A stretch of DNA of 64,000 nt from Methanogranum sp963676045 (GTDB taxonomy: Archaea; Thermoplasmatota; Thermoplasmata; Methanomassiliicoccales; Methanomethylophilaceae). Positions 18,104-27,768 of the stretch are shown here, piece after piece. The DNA lies in the NCBI GenBank assembly GCA_963676045.1, contig OY780938.1, positions 248,001 to 312,000 on the forward strand, read 5' to 3'. How positions within the stretch are numbered: position 1 is the stretch's first letter; every line of letters starts with the position of its first letter. The notes beneath the pieces were generated by a model. It was not told the origin of the DNA, did no database searches, and was given only the letters and a program-made list of their open reading frames with translations. A program made the translations under genes and the position numbers.

Positions 18104-18235
18104 TTTTTTGAATTCATCATATATGGTGGAAATTATTGGCATTTGGTAATCGGTACAGTTTCGCTTCTGCTTTTTGTTTTCAGCGTATATCTGTCATTCG
18201 CACTTGTATTGGAGGGAAAGGTCCGCATTGTTTGA
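18104..18235 (+). pseudogene. C-terminal remnant of a second YaaH-like gene
   Basis: From about 18134 the frame reads YWHLVIGTVSLLLFVFS then LSFALVLEGKVRIV and a TGA at 18233-18235. It matches the end of the intact neighbour (YWHNVIGIVALFNFLF and LAYALALEGK) residue by residue. Upstream, FIIYGG aligns loosely with the same region, then the similarity disappears into AT-rich DNA with no start codon. This is what remains of a tandem duplicate after loss of its first three quarters. Confidence 0.7.
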
Positions 18236-18320
18236 TACATAAATAAATTCAATCATACAATTTAACAAAATTCTTTTTTTTCGCAATCTTTAATAACATC
18301 ATATTCTTAACTGGGCATTA

Positions 18321-18425
18321 ATGAATAAGGATCGTAAGAAGAAGCTGATGGCATGGTTCATGGTCTTGATCATGGTAGCTGTCATTTTCGTAGTGGCCGC
18401 GGCATGGATAGCAGAGAATCTTTGA
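18321..18425 (+). CDS. 34-residue single-pass membrane peptide
   Basis: A very short frame with a basic start (MNKDRKKKLMAWF) followed by one hydrophobic helix (VLIMVAVIFVVAAAWI) and AENL. A TATA-like TTTAATAACA lies about 30 bases before the ATG, consistent with a leaderless transcript. Function unknown; such small membrane peptides often tune a larger complex or transporter. It is too short to be certain. Confidence 0.45.
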   Translation: MNKDRKKKLMAWFMVLIMVAVIFVVAAAWIAENL

Positions 18426-18465
18426 TCGATCCATACGATCAAGATTCGTTTTCAGTAATTCTGCA

Positions 18466-19518
18466 TCAGGAGAAGTAGTCCCTTCCAGCATCCATTATCT
18501 TTATGAATTTTGAAGGGTCCTCGTCCTTCGATGCATTTTTTATGTCCTCTACAGCTATAGAGAATTCTTTCCACATCCTATCGCGGAATGCGTTAGAATG
18601 CTGTATCTCGTAATACAGTATCGGGTCCTCCAGGGCTACAGATTCATTCGTCTCCATGTTCTTGCGGAATGTGGTCGATGCTACAGTGCACATATCCTTG
18701 TAGGTTATGCCGCTCCTATCCAATACAGTGAAGAAGGCGATGTTCACAGCATGGCTCAATCCGAGGACGTAGGACATGTACTTGTCATGGTCATCGAGAG
18801 CCATGATGCGTATGTCTCCGCCTTTGTTCTTGAAAAGTCCTTCTGCTTCTGTAACGGCATCTGTGTTTCCGCAATTGCAGATTATGAGATTCCTCCCGTA
18901 CATTGATTTCGCAGATGGTCCGAACATCGGATGCAGGGAGCATATCTTTCTTCTTTTTGCCAATTCCCTGAGGTCATGCGAGATGGGGGTCTTCAGTGAT
19001 GTGAGATCGAATATCAGTGCATCCTTCTTACAGACCTCGTCAGTCCTTTTCAGGACGTTCTCCGTCATTTCTATGGGCACAGATATTATAACAACGTCCG
19101 CTGAGGCTGCGTCCTCGATCGTAAGGCCGTTATCAAGGCGCGGGTCTATCGCTTTGATGGTGTGCCCGTCTATCTTCAACAGATCGGACATCCATTTGCC
19201 CATCTTTCCTCCGCCGCCGATTATCGCGATCTCTTTCCTCATGGAATCATGTGATGGCACCTGTGCTTCCCTGTCGACAGCCTCTTGTATCAAGGCCCGG
19301 GCTACCTTCTCCAAGGTATCGGGATTTATGCCGCTGCTCTCGGCCGCATCCCTGTATCTTTTGACGACCTTCTCCTCCACGGCGATGTTCCTTATCGGGA
19401 GGCCGTTCTCCACTTTGTTGCGCCCCACCTGTTCGGCTAGGTCCGTTCTTCTCGATATGAGGTCTATTATCTCTATATCCGTGCGCAATATCTCTTCTCT
19501 GAGCAGCTCTAGGTCCAT
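18466..19518 (-). CDS. tyrA: Chorismate mutase/prephenate dehydrogenase fusion
   Basis: The N-terminal 85 residues form an AroQ-type chorismate mutase helix bundle (LREEILRTDIEIIDLISRRTDLAEQVGRNK type start). The rest is a prephenate dehydrogenase with the NAD-binding loop IAIIGGGGKMGKWM at about 94-107 and the family strand CSLHPMFGPSAKSMYGRN. Together they convert chorismate to prephenate and then to 4-hydroxyphenylpyruvate for tyrosine. At 350 residues both domains are complete. It lies 36 bases downstream of the ADH synthase gene on the same strand, so an aromatic amino acid operon is likely. Confidence 0.93.
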   Translation of the reverse strand: MDLELLREEILRTDIEIIDLISRRTDLAEQVGRNKVENGLPIRNIAVEEKVVKRYRDAAESSGINPDTLEKVARALIQEAVDREAQVPSHDSMRKEIAIIGGGGKMGKWMSDLLKIDGHTIKAIDPRLDNGLTIEDAASADVVIISVPIEMTENVLKRTDEVCKKDALIFDLTSLKTPISHDLRELAKRRKICSLHPMFGPSAKSMYGRNLIICNCGNTDAVTEAEGLFKNKGGDIRIMALDDHDKYMSYVLGLSHAVNIAFFTVLDRSGITYKDMCTVASTTFRKNMETNESVALEDPILYYEIQHSNAFRDRMWKEFSIAVEDIKNASKDEDPSKFIKIMDAGRDYFS

Positions 19519-19554
19519 GTGTCCCCCTCTTTTTTCGTCAGGCGTACATATTAA

Positions 19555-20349
19555 TTAATTTTTGAGATGTTTCGCCGCCTCTTCAACGGTGGCCTGATGG
19601 AGCACTATATCCGATACTGCACTCATAATGCCTTTGACGTCCTTATGCTGGAATATGTTCCTTCCTATGGAAACACCGTGGCCTCCAGCTTCCAGAGAAT
19701 CATATACCATCTGCAAGATATCAAGGTCCGAATTCGTCTTTGGACCTCCGGCTATGACCACAGGTACCATTGCACCCTTCACGACATTCTTGAAAGAGTC
19801 GATATCGCCCGTGTAATTGCATTTCACGATGTCCGCACCGAGTTCCATGGCCACCCTTGCGGCATGGGCCACGGCGGTGGGGTCGAATGAATTCTTTATA
19901 GTGGGGCCGCGGGCGTATGCCATCACTATCAACGGCATTCCCCATTCCATGCATTGGAACGACACCATTCCCAGGTCCTTCATCATCTGTGGTTCGCTCT
20001 CTGCCCCCACATTGATATGCATCGAGACGGCATCCGCACCTAGTTTCAATGCTTCTTCGACCGTTGCGACCAGGACCTTGTTGTTTGAGTTCACACCAAT
20101 GTCAGTGGATGCAGAGAGGTGTAATATGAGGCCGACATCATGTCCGCTCGTCCTATGTCCTTGAGGGACCATTCCCTTATGCATCAATACAGCGGTGGCT
20201 CCACCATCAACCACATCGCTGACCGTTTTCTTCATATCTATCAGGCCGGGTATGGGGCCGATGCTGATCCCATGGTCCATGGGCACTATGACCGCATTGC
20301 CGCTTTCCCTATCGATTATCCTTTCTATTCTGATGTTTTTGCCGAACAT
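19555..20349 (-). CDS. aroA': 2-amino-3,7-dideoxy-D-threo-hept-6-ulosonate synthase
   Basis: This class I aldolase-fold enzyme makes ADH from L-aspartate semialdehyde and a 6-deoxy-ketohexose derivative, the archaeal route into 3-dehydroquinate that replaces the DAHP synthase path. Recognisable features are IIDRESGNAVIVPMDHGIS, MVPQGHRTSGHDVGLILHLS, a Schiff-base Lys region near DIVKCNYTGD, and VVIAGGPKTNSD. At 264 residues it matches MJ0400-type enzymes. Pairing with tyrA supports a role in aromatic amino acids. The region upstream (20350-20440) is very AT-rich and contains TATATATTTA at about 20385 as a possible promoter. Confidence 0.93.
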   Translation of the reverse strand: MFGKNIRIERIIDRESGNAVIVPMDHGISIGPIPGLIDMKKTVSDVVDGGATAVLMHKGMVPQGHRTSGHDVGLILHLSASTDIGVNSNNKVLVATVEEALKLGADAVSMHINVGAESEPQMMKDLGMVSFQCMEWGMPLIVMAYARGPTIKNSFDPTAVAHAARVAMELGADIVKCNYTGDIDSFKNVVKGAMVPVVIAGGPKTNSDLDILQMVYDSLEAGGHGVSIGRNIFQHKDVKGIMSAVSDIVLHQATVEEAAKHLKN

Positions 20350-20716
20350 CTAATTCACCGTGTCACGTGTTAGCACGGAACATGTATATATATTTATGTT
20401 AAATTTAAAAATTATTAATAATATACAATATAAATATTAATAAAATTGATACAATATATTGATAATTATATAATAAAATGAATAATATCTATTTCAAGGC
20501 ATCATTCGATTCAAATCAGGAGTAAGGTTACAAAAAGGGAAGAGGTTCAATTAGTTCCAAATACTAAAATCACATTCAGATTATTAGGAATACCTAAACA
20601 ATGAGAATCCAATCTAGCGAGAAATATCCGCAATCGATCTCGGATGATTCGCATTGAAGTTCTTTTGCAGTCAAAGTAAAAAATTAACATTGAAAAATGG
20701 TTTAGAGTGAGTATAA
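20350..20716. other. AT-rich stretch without a recognisable gene
   Basis: The first 130 bases are almost entirely A and T and contain the probable promoter of the minus-strand ADH synthase gene. I see no RNA gene, repeat or conserved reading frame in the rest; a 66-codon minus-strand frame (20547-20747) has no protein-like features that convince me. Confidence 0.5.
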
Positions 20717-20878
20717 ATGATGGATGGGTTGATGATAATAGGGGCATTCATTATTGCTTCTGTAGCAATAATCGTGGCGCTCATATATCCTAGTAAGGGA
20801 AGTTGTACGGTACGTATGGATGACAGGGTCAAAGATGAAGGGGTCACGCAGTTAATCGATAAAAAGGAAATGAAGTGA
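20717..20878 (+). CDS. 53-residue membrane protein, unknown
   Basis: The frame starts MMDGLMIIGAFIIASVAIIV, one N-terminal transmembrane helix, followed by a polar tail of about 28 residues with a single Cys, ending DKKEMK. A GAGTGAG stretch eight bases before the ATG may serve as a weak ribosome-binding site. No homologue comes to mind. Length and hydrophobic pattern support it as a real small protein, but only moderately. Confidence 0.4.
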   Translation: MMDGLMIIGAFIIASVAIIVALIYPSKGSCTVRMDDRVKDEGVTQLIDKKEMK

Positions 20879-21062
20879 CCGGACCCCTGTTCAGTGTGGA
20901 TTTTGGATCCTATAAAACGTCTTATTCTTCTCATTATGTGCATCTTTACGTGAATTCAAGATTGCTTTATTTTGGACAATCAGAAAATAATCGACCCATC
21001 ATAATCGATGGATGTCCTTCTCGTTGTGATATTAATAAATATTCGAAATGAGACAATCGGCC

Positions 21063-22265
21063 ATGACAGGAGAGAAGCTGTTCACACGAAATTTCATGAT
21101 ATTGATTGTCATGGGATTTTGTTTCTCCTTCTCATTCTTGGCGATCTACATATGCATGGCGGACTACGTCGAAGATGAGTTCGGCGGGAATTCCTCATGG
21201 GGAGGGTTCGCAGCATGTATCTTCGTCCTCGGGTCGTTCATATCACGTATATTCGTTGCAAGATATGTGGACGTCATCGGCAGGAAGAGGTCCCTTCTGA
21301 TATCCGTTGTGATGTTGATTGTAGCAAATTGTCTCTACCTCTTCGTTCCTGATTTCCTGTCATTATGTATTCTGAGGATATTCAACGGATTCTTCTACGG
21401 GTTTGGAATGTTGGCGATAAACAGCATGGTCGCAACGTCAGTTCCCGCATCGCGTCGCAGCGAAGGTATAGGGTATTACATGCTGTCATACACGTTGGCA
21501 TCTGCGATAGGGCCGTATCTGAGCATCCATTTCATGTACAGTGGAGGATACAGCTCGATGTACCTGATGAGCACACTGGTGATGGTACTCCCTTTGATCA
21601 TAATAGGGTTCCTCAAGGTAGAGAGAAGGACAGTGTCATCGGAGGAGCGCGAGCACCTTCACGAATTGAAGATGGACAACCTCATAGAAAGATCGGCCTT
21701 GAAGATATCATTGGTGGTGATGATATTCTTCTTCGCCTATTCCAGTGTGCTTACTTTCATCTCGCAATATGGAAACAGCATAGGCCTTGTCGTGGCAACA
21801 TCTTATTTCTTCCTTGTGATAGCCCTCTCCACATTCATATCGAGGGTATTTGTCGGAAGGCAGGCAGACATCCGCGGCGAGAACATAGTGCTGATACCGT
21901 GTTTCATACTTTTCATAATGGCCATGGTGCTGCTCAGTTATGCCGATTCGGCACTAATGCTTTTGATATCCGCATTCATGATCGGTTTCGGTGTCGCACT
22001 GGTCAATTCAGTAGGTCAATCGATCGTCATACGCCAGTCGAGACCAGAACGCTATCCAATATGCATGTCCACATTCCAGATATTCATGGATATGTCCAGT
22101 GGTTTCGGTCCATTCGTTTTCGGTACTTTGATCGTGATGTACGGGTTCCATGACACATACATGATAGCTGCCGGTCTGGGAGTGGTTGCTTTGGTCCTAT
22201 ACATGTATCTGCATGGGTTCAAAATGATGAAGAAGGATAAAAAAGGCGAGATCCCCAGATCGTGA
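21063..22265 (+). CDS. Major facilitator superfamily transporter
   Basis: A 400-residue integral membrane protein with twelve predicted helices. The loop between helices 2 and 3 carries the MFS signature as SRIFVARYVDVIGRKRSL, and a second copy-like motif SRVFVGRQADIRGE appears in the second half, the usual pseudo-twofold repeat. The central cytoplasmic loop (about 185-210) is charged. The substrate cannot be told; related proteins are mostly annotated as drug or small-molecule exporters. ATG 21063 fits a TATA-like AATAAATATTC about 28 bases upstream; ATG 21048 is an alternative. Confidence 0.88.
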   Translation: MTGEKLFTRNFMILIVMGFCFSFSFLAIYICMADYVEDEFGGNSSWGGFAACIFVLGSFISRIFVARYVDVIGRKRSLLISVVMLIVANCLYLFVPDFLSLCILRIFNGFFYGFGMLAINSMVATSVPASRRSEGIGYYMLSYTLASAIGPYLSIHFMYSGGYSSMYLMSTLVMVLPLIIIGFLKVERRTVSSEEREHLHELKMDNLIERSALKISLVVMIFFFAYSSVLTFISQYGNSIGLVVATSYFFLVIALSTFISRVFVGRQADIRGENIVLIPCFILFIMAMVLLSYADSALMLLISAFMIGFGVALVNSVGQSIVIRQSRPERYPICMSTFQIFMDMSSGFGPFVFGTLIVMYGFHDTYMIAAGLGVVALVLYMYLHGFKMMKKDKKGEIPRS

Positions 22266-22307
22266 AAATGCAATTGTATTTGTAATCAAAAATCAATATC
22301 GGCTCGC

Positions 22308-24212
22308 ATGTACGAAGTACTCTTGATATCATCTGACGAGGTCTTGCTGCAACAGGCCCAGAGATTCATCACGAATATCAACAGTATGATCAAAGTGCAC
22401 ATCCACAGCGACCTTTCTACGTTGAATGCTACACTGAGGACGCTCTCGAATCTAGATGTAATAGTGTGTGATCACGATCCTCCGAATATCAACGCCATTG
22501 GAATATTCAACGATATGAATCGCATGAATTATCTCCGCCCTTTCATCATAATGACCAATAAGGCAGACGGTAACGTTGCGATAAAGGCATTCGAATTGAA
22601 GATGGACTATTACGTGAGTCGTGATAATACGATGAATTTCTACATGGACCTGTCATCGAAGATAATATTGTGTGCGGAGAAGTTCAAGATAGAATCATAC
22701 AGGCAACTCAGTGAGAAGAGGATGAACGCACTCCTTTCAATGGCCACGATGCATGACAAGGAGTTCAGTGAGATCCTGAACTACGCATTGGAATCCAGCG
22801 TCAAGCTCACGAACAGTACGATGGGATACATCGCGATGTACGAGGAAGATACCAAGAAGCTCAAGATGGCAGCATGGTCCTTGGGAGGACCTGAAGAATG
22901 CAAGATGAAGAACAGGCAGATAACCTACGATTTCGATTCCACAGGTGTCTGGGGAGAGCCGATAAGACATAGGAAACCGATAATGGTCAATGATTATCCA
23001 AGCGATTCCGATTATCATAAGAACGGGCTGCCTTCGGGGCATGTCCAATTGAAGCGCCTTCTTATGATACCCATTTTCCATAACGGCCGCATTCTAGCTA
23101 CCGCAGGTGTTGGTAACAAGGTCCTAGAATATACCGAGGATGATACTGTTCAGTTCACCCTTCTGATGGAAGGTCTGATATCCATCTATCATGAAAGGAT
23201 GTTGGAAGAGGAGAACGTCAAGAGCGAACGCAAATTGAGAGAGGTCATGCTCAACGCACCTGTCGGGATAATGATAGTGGACAGCAATCTTTCGGTATTG
23301 GAAAGCAACGAGTATGCAAGGTCTCTCATGACGTCCCATTCGTTATGTTTGTCCAAAGAGCCTTTGAAATCATTCTCCAACGACCTTTCTCGCATGATAT
23401 CATCCGATATAGACCAAGTGCGTGAGTCCGGGGAATCCAAGGAGTTCAGACATTCCATAGATAAGAATGGTAACGACACCGTATTCAAGATAAATGTTGC
23501 AAAGGTCATCGGAAAGAGTGATGAGATCACAGGATTCATCGTGATAATCGATGACATAACAGAGATAGCACATGCGGAGAAAGCACTCCGTCAGACCATT
23601 GAAAGGATGAATGTGCTGGATTCCCTCATCAACGACGACATAAAGAAATCGTTGAAAGGATTGAGGTTCGAGATAGAGAGGCTTTCAGATTCTTCGGATA
23701 AAGAGGATATGCTGGCAATGATCGATGGTCTCGACGATGTGATAAGATTCGTCAAGGAATATCACGACGTTGGTATCGTGGATCCGAAATGGCAGAATCT
23801 GGATGACATCCTCGATGTGGCGATAAGGTCTAATCGTGTCAGTCCGGATTTCATGGATTGCAGCGTCAAGGGAGTGAAGATACTCGCCGACCCCGCATTC
23901 TATAACGTATTCTCGAACATGTTGATGTATTCGATCACGCAAGGTGTGCGTGTGACAAGATGTTCCGTGAAATGCAGGATAGAGAACGGCAGTCTCGTGA
24001 TGGTCTATTCAGATGATGGTGTGGGCATACCATATGACAAGAAGGCCTCCTTTGCATCTGGGGCCTCCATGGAATATGGAAGGGGGGCATATCTGGCGTT
24101 CAACATATTGAGGGCCTCAGGATTCCGTTCGAGGGAAGTCGGAGTTCCTGGAAGAGGGATGACGGTAGAGATGATAGTGCCAGTTTCGAATTATTCTATC
24201 AACTGGGAATGA
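22308..24212 (+). CDS. Receiver-GAF-PAS protein with degenerate histidine-kinase core
   Basis: Domains in order: a receiver-like domain (about 1-125, LLISSDEVLL and VIVCDHDPP), a GAF domain (about 150-290, with SSVKLTNSTMGYIAMYEED), a PAS domain (about 300-420, APVGIMIVDSNLSVLESNEYA), a dimerisation-helix region (about 430-465) and an HATPase-like end. The expected phospho-accepting His is replaced: the motif reads LINDDIKKSLKGL, with Asp443 where R-H-D-I is usual. The N-box reads FSNMLMYSIT, with Tyr541 in place of the Asn that holds magnesium. The G1 motif SDDGVGIP remains. It is probably a signal-sensing scaffold, not an active kinase. It follows the MFS gene by 42 bases. Confidence 0.8.
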   Translation: MYEVLLISSDEVLLQQAQRFITNINSMIKVHIHSDLSTLNATLRTLSNLDVIVCDHDPPNINAIGIFNDMNRMNYLRPFIIMTNKADGNVAIKAFELKMDYYVSRDNTMNFYMDLSSKIILCAEKFKIESYRQLSEKRMNALLSMATMHDKEFSEILNYALESSVKLTNSTMGYIAMYEEDTKKLKMAAWSLGGPEECKMKNRQITYDFDSTGVWGEPIRHRKPIMVNDYPSDSDYHKNGLPSGHVQLKRLLMIPIFHNGRILATAGVGNKVLEYTEDDTVQFTLLMEGLISIYHERMLEEENVKSERKLREVMLNAPVGIMIVDSNLSVLESNEYARSLMTSHSLCLSKEPLKSFSNDLSRMISSDIDQVRESGESKEFRHSIDKNGNDTVFKINVAKVIGKSDEITGFIVIIDDITEIAHAEKALRQTIERMNVLDSLINDDIKKSLKGLRFEIERLSDSSDKEDMLAMIDGLDDVIRFVKEYHDVGIVDPKWQNLDDILDVAIRSNRVSPDFMDCSVKGVKILADPAFYNVFSNMLMYSITQGVRVTRCSVKCRIENGSLVMVYSDDGVGIPYDKKASFASGASMEYGRGAYLAFNILRASGFRSREVGVPGRGMTVEMIVPVSNYSINWE

Positions 24213-24214
24213 GC

Positions 24215-26197
24215 TCAGACCATCTGTTGGGGTTTTCCAGTCGCTATTACGGATACGGTTATGTCCAATATCGCTTCGGCGCCTTCGACATCATATCTCC
24301 TTTCTTTCACATCATATCTGATATCGGTGGAATATGCGCCTGCCTGTTTCGCGATATCACCGGCGAACTTCCCGCCTTCTGATTTCGCATATTCCATGCC
24401 AATCTCTATGGTATCGAAATTCATCTTTCCGAGTTTCGAGAACACGGTGCAAGGTCCGGAATAATCCATGCATGTCCCTTTAGGTTCTATCAGGATGTCG
24501 ATCGATTCGATTATGCAGCCAGATATCGCGCCTATCGCATTTCCGACCATTGAATCAGGAGGGGCGATGAAATCCGTATGCAGTCTCTTCGCAACATCAG
24601 GCAGCCATGCGCATACCGGTGCCCCTATTCCCACAATGGGCTTGTTCAATATTATGGCACAACTGAAGTCCCTTCCTGGCATGCCTGTGATGGCCTTACC
24701 AAGAAGGTCCCTGCAGATCTTGCAATCATTCGACTCGCAGGTCTCATCGAATATCAATTTCATGATTATCTCATGTGTTATCTTCTCGTAGACCATCTCT
24801 TTGATCCTTCTTATCAGCTCATCCTTGTCGACCCTCAATTTCCTGCAAGCGTAATCGACTCCCAATCTGGAAGCTTGCGCATCATATTGTATGTAGCTTC
24901 CTTCGGCATGAAGTATATCCGTAGGTGTGAGGCCAATACGTTGTATCAATCCGTGTTCCTCCATGCCATCGATGTCGAAGTCGAGAGGATGCACGTTCAA
25001 TATGGAGGCGGCTCTTGTGAGGGTCAGAGGACGTTGTTTTATAAGACCTAGGAATTCGCGGTCAAGTGATGACAAGGACTCGGTCGAGGTCTGCCTGGAT
25101 ATCGTGAAGAACTCTATGTCCAAGACCACATTCTTATCTTCAAAGGCCCTATGATGTGTGATCGGTCTATCCATGGCATCCTTCAGATCAGAGATTATCT
25201 CAGGATGCTTGTACGCAGCGATGCAGAGAGGTACAACGCGCTGTGGCTTAAGGTAGATGTCATCGCCATTCAATACGATGCGGCTATCCCCTCCTATCCC
25301 GGATGTCGATATCTCTGCTGCAAGCACATGCGTCTTGTGACCGCCGATGGTTGCACCATTCGAATTTATCGTTGGAAAGCCGTTCCTCAGTATCCCTATG
25401 TCTGTCGTGGTTCCACCGACATCCACAACAATGGCATCTTTGAGGCCAGTCAATACTTTAGCGCCTGTGAGGCTCGCGGCAGGGCCGCATAATATCGTCT
25501 CTACAGGGCGTCTTTCGGCCATTTCCATGTTCATTATCGATCCGTCGCCTTTCACGATCATTATCGGTGCATCGATCTCATGATCGCCCATCACCTTTTT
25601 CACAGAGGAGATAAGGTCTTTAATCACTGGTATCAGCCTTGCATTCATTATCGCTGTCCTGGCCCGTTCGTTGAATCCAAGAGTTGATGAGAGCTGATAT
25701 CCGCATACCGTAGGCTTGTCGATGATGGCCTTCACCAGTTTCTCTGCCTCGATCTCGTGTTCAGGATTCCTAACGCTTAGATAGCCGGTTATTGCGATGC
25801 AATCGACCTTGCTCTTAACATTGTTCAAGAATCTTCTTATCGAATCCGTATCGAGTGTTTCCGTTTCTTTTCCGTTGAGGTCGTGACGACCGTTGATCTT
25901 GATGTATTCATCCACTCTCACGGAATTATCGTACTCTCTTCCGATGCAGATGAGTCCGATCCTGCATCCCCTTCCTTCTACTATGGAGTTGGTCGCAAGG
26001 GTCGATGACAATGATATGATTGATACCTTGGAAAGCAGGCCCCCATCCAGATTCTTCAGGGCATTCTCAATTCCGATAACAAGATTCTCCTTGGTGGTCA
26101 ACGCCTTCGCTTTTCCAAGGACAATGCTGCTCCTAAGGTCAAGTATCACTGCATCGGTGTACGTTCCTCCGGTATCCAATCCCAATCCTATGTCCAT
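24215..26197 (-). CDS. Hydantoinase/oxoprolinase-family ATPase (HyuA-like)
   Basis: The protein starts DIGLGLDTGGTYTDAVILD, the ASKHA nucleotide-binding loop of the hydantoinase/5-oxoprolinase A family, and has a second loop at AIVVDVGGTTTDIGIL (about residue 265). The middle carries CGPAASLTGAK and ISTSGIGGDS, family hallmarks. The family opens cyclic amides or carboxylates ketones using ATP, always with a B subunit; no B subunit is present here. It is last in a leftward cluster with a corrinoid protein and its methyltransferase, four bases after a zinc-ribbon gene, so a role linked to corrinoid chemistry is a reasonable inference. ATG 26197 is chosen because the family start follows it. Confidence 0.85.
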   Translation of the reverse strand: MDIGLGLDTGGTYTDAVILDLRSSIVLGKAKALTTKENLVIGIENALKNLDGGLLSKVSIISLSSTLATNSIVEGRGCRIGLICIGREYDNSVRVDEYIKINGRHDLNGKETETLDTDSIRRFLNNVKSKVDCIAITGYLSVRNPEHEIEAEKLVKAIIDKPTVCGYQLSSTLGFNERARTAIMNARLIPVIKDLISSVKKVMGDHEIDAPIMIVKGDGSIMNMEMAERRPVETILCGPAASLTGAKVLTGLKDAIVVDVGGTTTDIGILRNGFPTINSNGATIGGHKTHVLAAEISTSGIGGDSRIVLNGDDIYLKPQRVVPLCIAAYKHPEIISDLKDAMDRPITHHRAFEDKNVVLDIEFFTISRQTSTESLSSLDREFLGLIKQRPLTLTRAASILNVHPLDFDIDGMEEHGLIQRIGLTPTDILHAEGSYIQYDAQASRLGVDYACRKLRVDKDELIRRIKEMVYEKITHEIIMKLIFDETCESNDCKICRDLLGKAITGMPGRDFSCAIILNKPIVGIGAPVCAWLPDVAKRLHTDFIAPPDSMVGNAIGAISGCIIESIDILIEPKGTCMDYSGPCTVFSKLGKMNFDTIEIGMEYAKSEGGKFAGDIAKQAGAYSTDIRYDVKERRYDVEGAEAILDITVSVIATGKPQQMV

Positions 26198-26201
26198 CGG
26201 A

Positions 26202-26516
26202 TCACCTGTTGTATGTGCGTATCCCGAGACCATCATAGTGCTGGTTCACAACGTTGGAGATGTGGTCAGCGACCGCTCTCTGCTGTTCCTTGCCATGTAT
26301 CTCAGGGGTCTCGTTGATGAAGAATTCGCAATCACATTTCGCACATCTGACCTTAGGGCACCCTCTTACCGCTTCTGAGCATCCTTGGCATGCGAATGTG
26401 CGTGCATATACAAGAGAAAAGTTAAAATTGCAATTCGGGCAATTGAACTTTCTCACCGAAGCTGTCGTCTCGTAGGAGAATCCTTTACTTCTCATCGTTT
26501 CATAGAAACCGTTCAT
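26202..26516 (-). CDS. Zinc-ribbon protein of the methyltransferase cluster
   Basis: A 104-residue protein with three CxxC-type pairs: FNCPNCNFNF, FACQGCSEAVRGC and VRCAKCDCEF. The fold is probably a double zinc ribbon or rubredoxin-like metal site. GGTGATC just before ATG 26516 supports that start, though the frame is open back to 26654. It is co-directional with, and four bases from, the HyuA-like gene, and 163 bases downstream of the methyltransferase gene. Function unknown. Confidence 0.65.
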   Translation of the reverse strand: MNGFYETMRSKGFSYETTASVRKFNCPNCNFNFSLVYARTFACQGCSEAVRGCPKVRCAKCDCEFFINETPEIHGKEQQRAVADHISNVVNQHYDGLGIRTYNR

Positions 26517-26679
26517 AAGATCACCAGGTCTTTCATTTGTGGAGGAAGACGGACCGGAACGCCGCAAGAGGACCCTCATCTTTCGATGATCGCATTCCGA
26601 TCCGTCCATGGTAAAAGGTTTAGCATAAGTTCTGGGAGGGTCCATTCCATCCATCCCATCGTTTTGTAAGCGGTTTCGT

Positions 26680-27768
26680 TCAACACTCCATCTTTCCGTA
26701 CTTCTTGGTAGCCTCTACGACGGCCGCTATGTTCTCCAGTTTACAGGATATATCTGGCGGCACCTCGCATCCGGAGGCGATGCAGTATCTTGATTTTAGA
26801 CCGCGCTTGCATAGGGCGGTCTTCACTTCATGACACAGGTCCTTGGTCGTATTGGTTATCTGTTCTACAGTACCTCTGATGAACAACTGCGGGTCTATCT
26901 GTCCTGCAATGAGACATTTGTCCGCATATCCATCACCTATGACCTTGGTCGGGGATGGAGAGCCCTCGATCAGCGGATAGTAGGCCATCGAGTATATCGA
27001 CGGTTTGTATTCTTTGATCTGGGTATTTAGGTGCGGCAGGTCTGCGCAATTATGTATCGCCATGGCCATCCCGTTTTTGAGGACCAGTTTGTTGAGTTTC
27101 TCTGCGTATTTAGCTTCGAACTCCTTGTATTCCTGGTCTCCGAGCACGGAATAATTTCCCCAGAGATAGTCCCACATCAATGCATTGATGCCTGTACGGC
27201 CCATCGCCTCTACGATCTGCGAATCGTATTCGGTCATGGTCTTCAAGGCCTTGTGCACCGGTGCAGGATCGGTGAACATATCCATGAAAAGCCTTTCAGC
27301 TCCAACTGTCTGGGACAATGCAAGCAATGGTCCCTCTACGAACGATGATGTTATCACCTTCCCATTGAGTCCATCGGCAATCTCTTTCGAACCCCTAATC
27401 AGAACATCAGTTCTTCCCTTTTTGATATCTGGAACTTTGAAATTCTCATAATCCTCAGGTCCGTTGTTGACATGTTGATCGACGAAAGGAGTGTTCTGCT
27501 CATCCATCCTGACATGAGCGCCAAGGTCTCCCGCCATGACAGATAGGTCCATCAACCCGACCGCGAAGTCGAATCCGAACCTCTTCTGCCCTTCCACGAA
27601 TGCCTGTCCGAATAGTTTCGGGTCGCTGCACCATTCGCGATATGTGAGTTTTCCATCACCTATGAGCTTTCTACAGACACCGCATGCGATGGGGTAGACG
27701 GTCAATCTGTCCACCTTCTCGTCGTTGAGTGCGGCAGTCGCTCTTTCAACTGGTGTCATATCGGTCAT
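26680..27768 (-). CDS. UroD-family corrinoid-dependent methyltransferase (MtaA/MtbA-like)
   Basis: This 362-residue TIM-barrel protein begins MTPVERATAALNDEKVDRL, as do MtaA, MtbA and CmuA. The zinc site is visible as IHNCADLPH (H-x-C) and the later ASGCEVPPD Cys. Such enzymes move a methyl group between a methyl-corrinoid protein and a thiol, commonly coenzyme M, in methylotrophic methanogenesis. The corrinoid protein is encoded directly upstream with no gap, so the two should work as a pair. No substrate-specific methyltransferase (MtaB, MtmB, MttB type) is present, so the methyl donor is unknown. Confidence 0.88.
   Translation of the reverse strand: MTDMTPVERATAALNDEKVDRLTVYPIACGVCRKLIGDGKLTYREWCSDPKLFGQAFVEGQKRFGFDFAVGLMDLSVMAGDLGAHVRMDEQNTPFVDQHVNNGPEDYENFKVPDIKKGRTDVLIRGSKEIADGLNGKVITSSFVEGPLLALSQTVGAERLFMDMFTDPAPVHKALKTMTEYDSQIVEAMGRTGINALMWDYLWGNYSVLGDQEYKEFEAKYAEKLNKLVLKNGMAMAIHNCADLPHLNTQIKEYKPSIYSMAYYPLIEGSPSPTKVIGDGYADKCLIAGQIDPQLFIRGTVEQITNTTKDLCHEVKTALCKRGLKSRYCIASGCEVPPDISCKLENIAAVVEATKKYGKMEC

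Noticed and set aside
21365..22153. 262-codon plus-strand frame
   Set aside because: It is a frame-shifted shadow of the MFS transporter gene.
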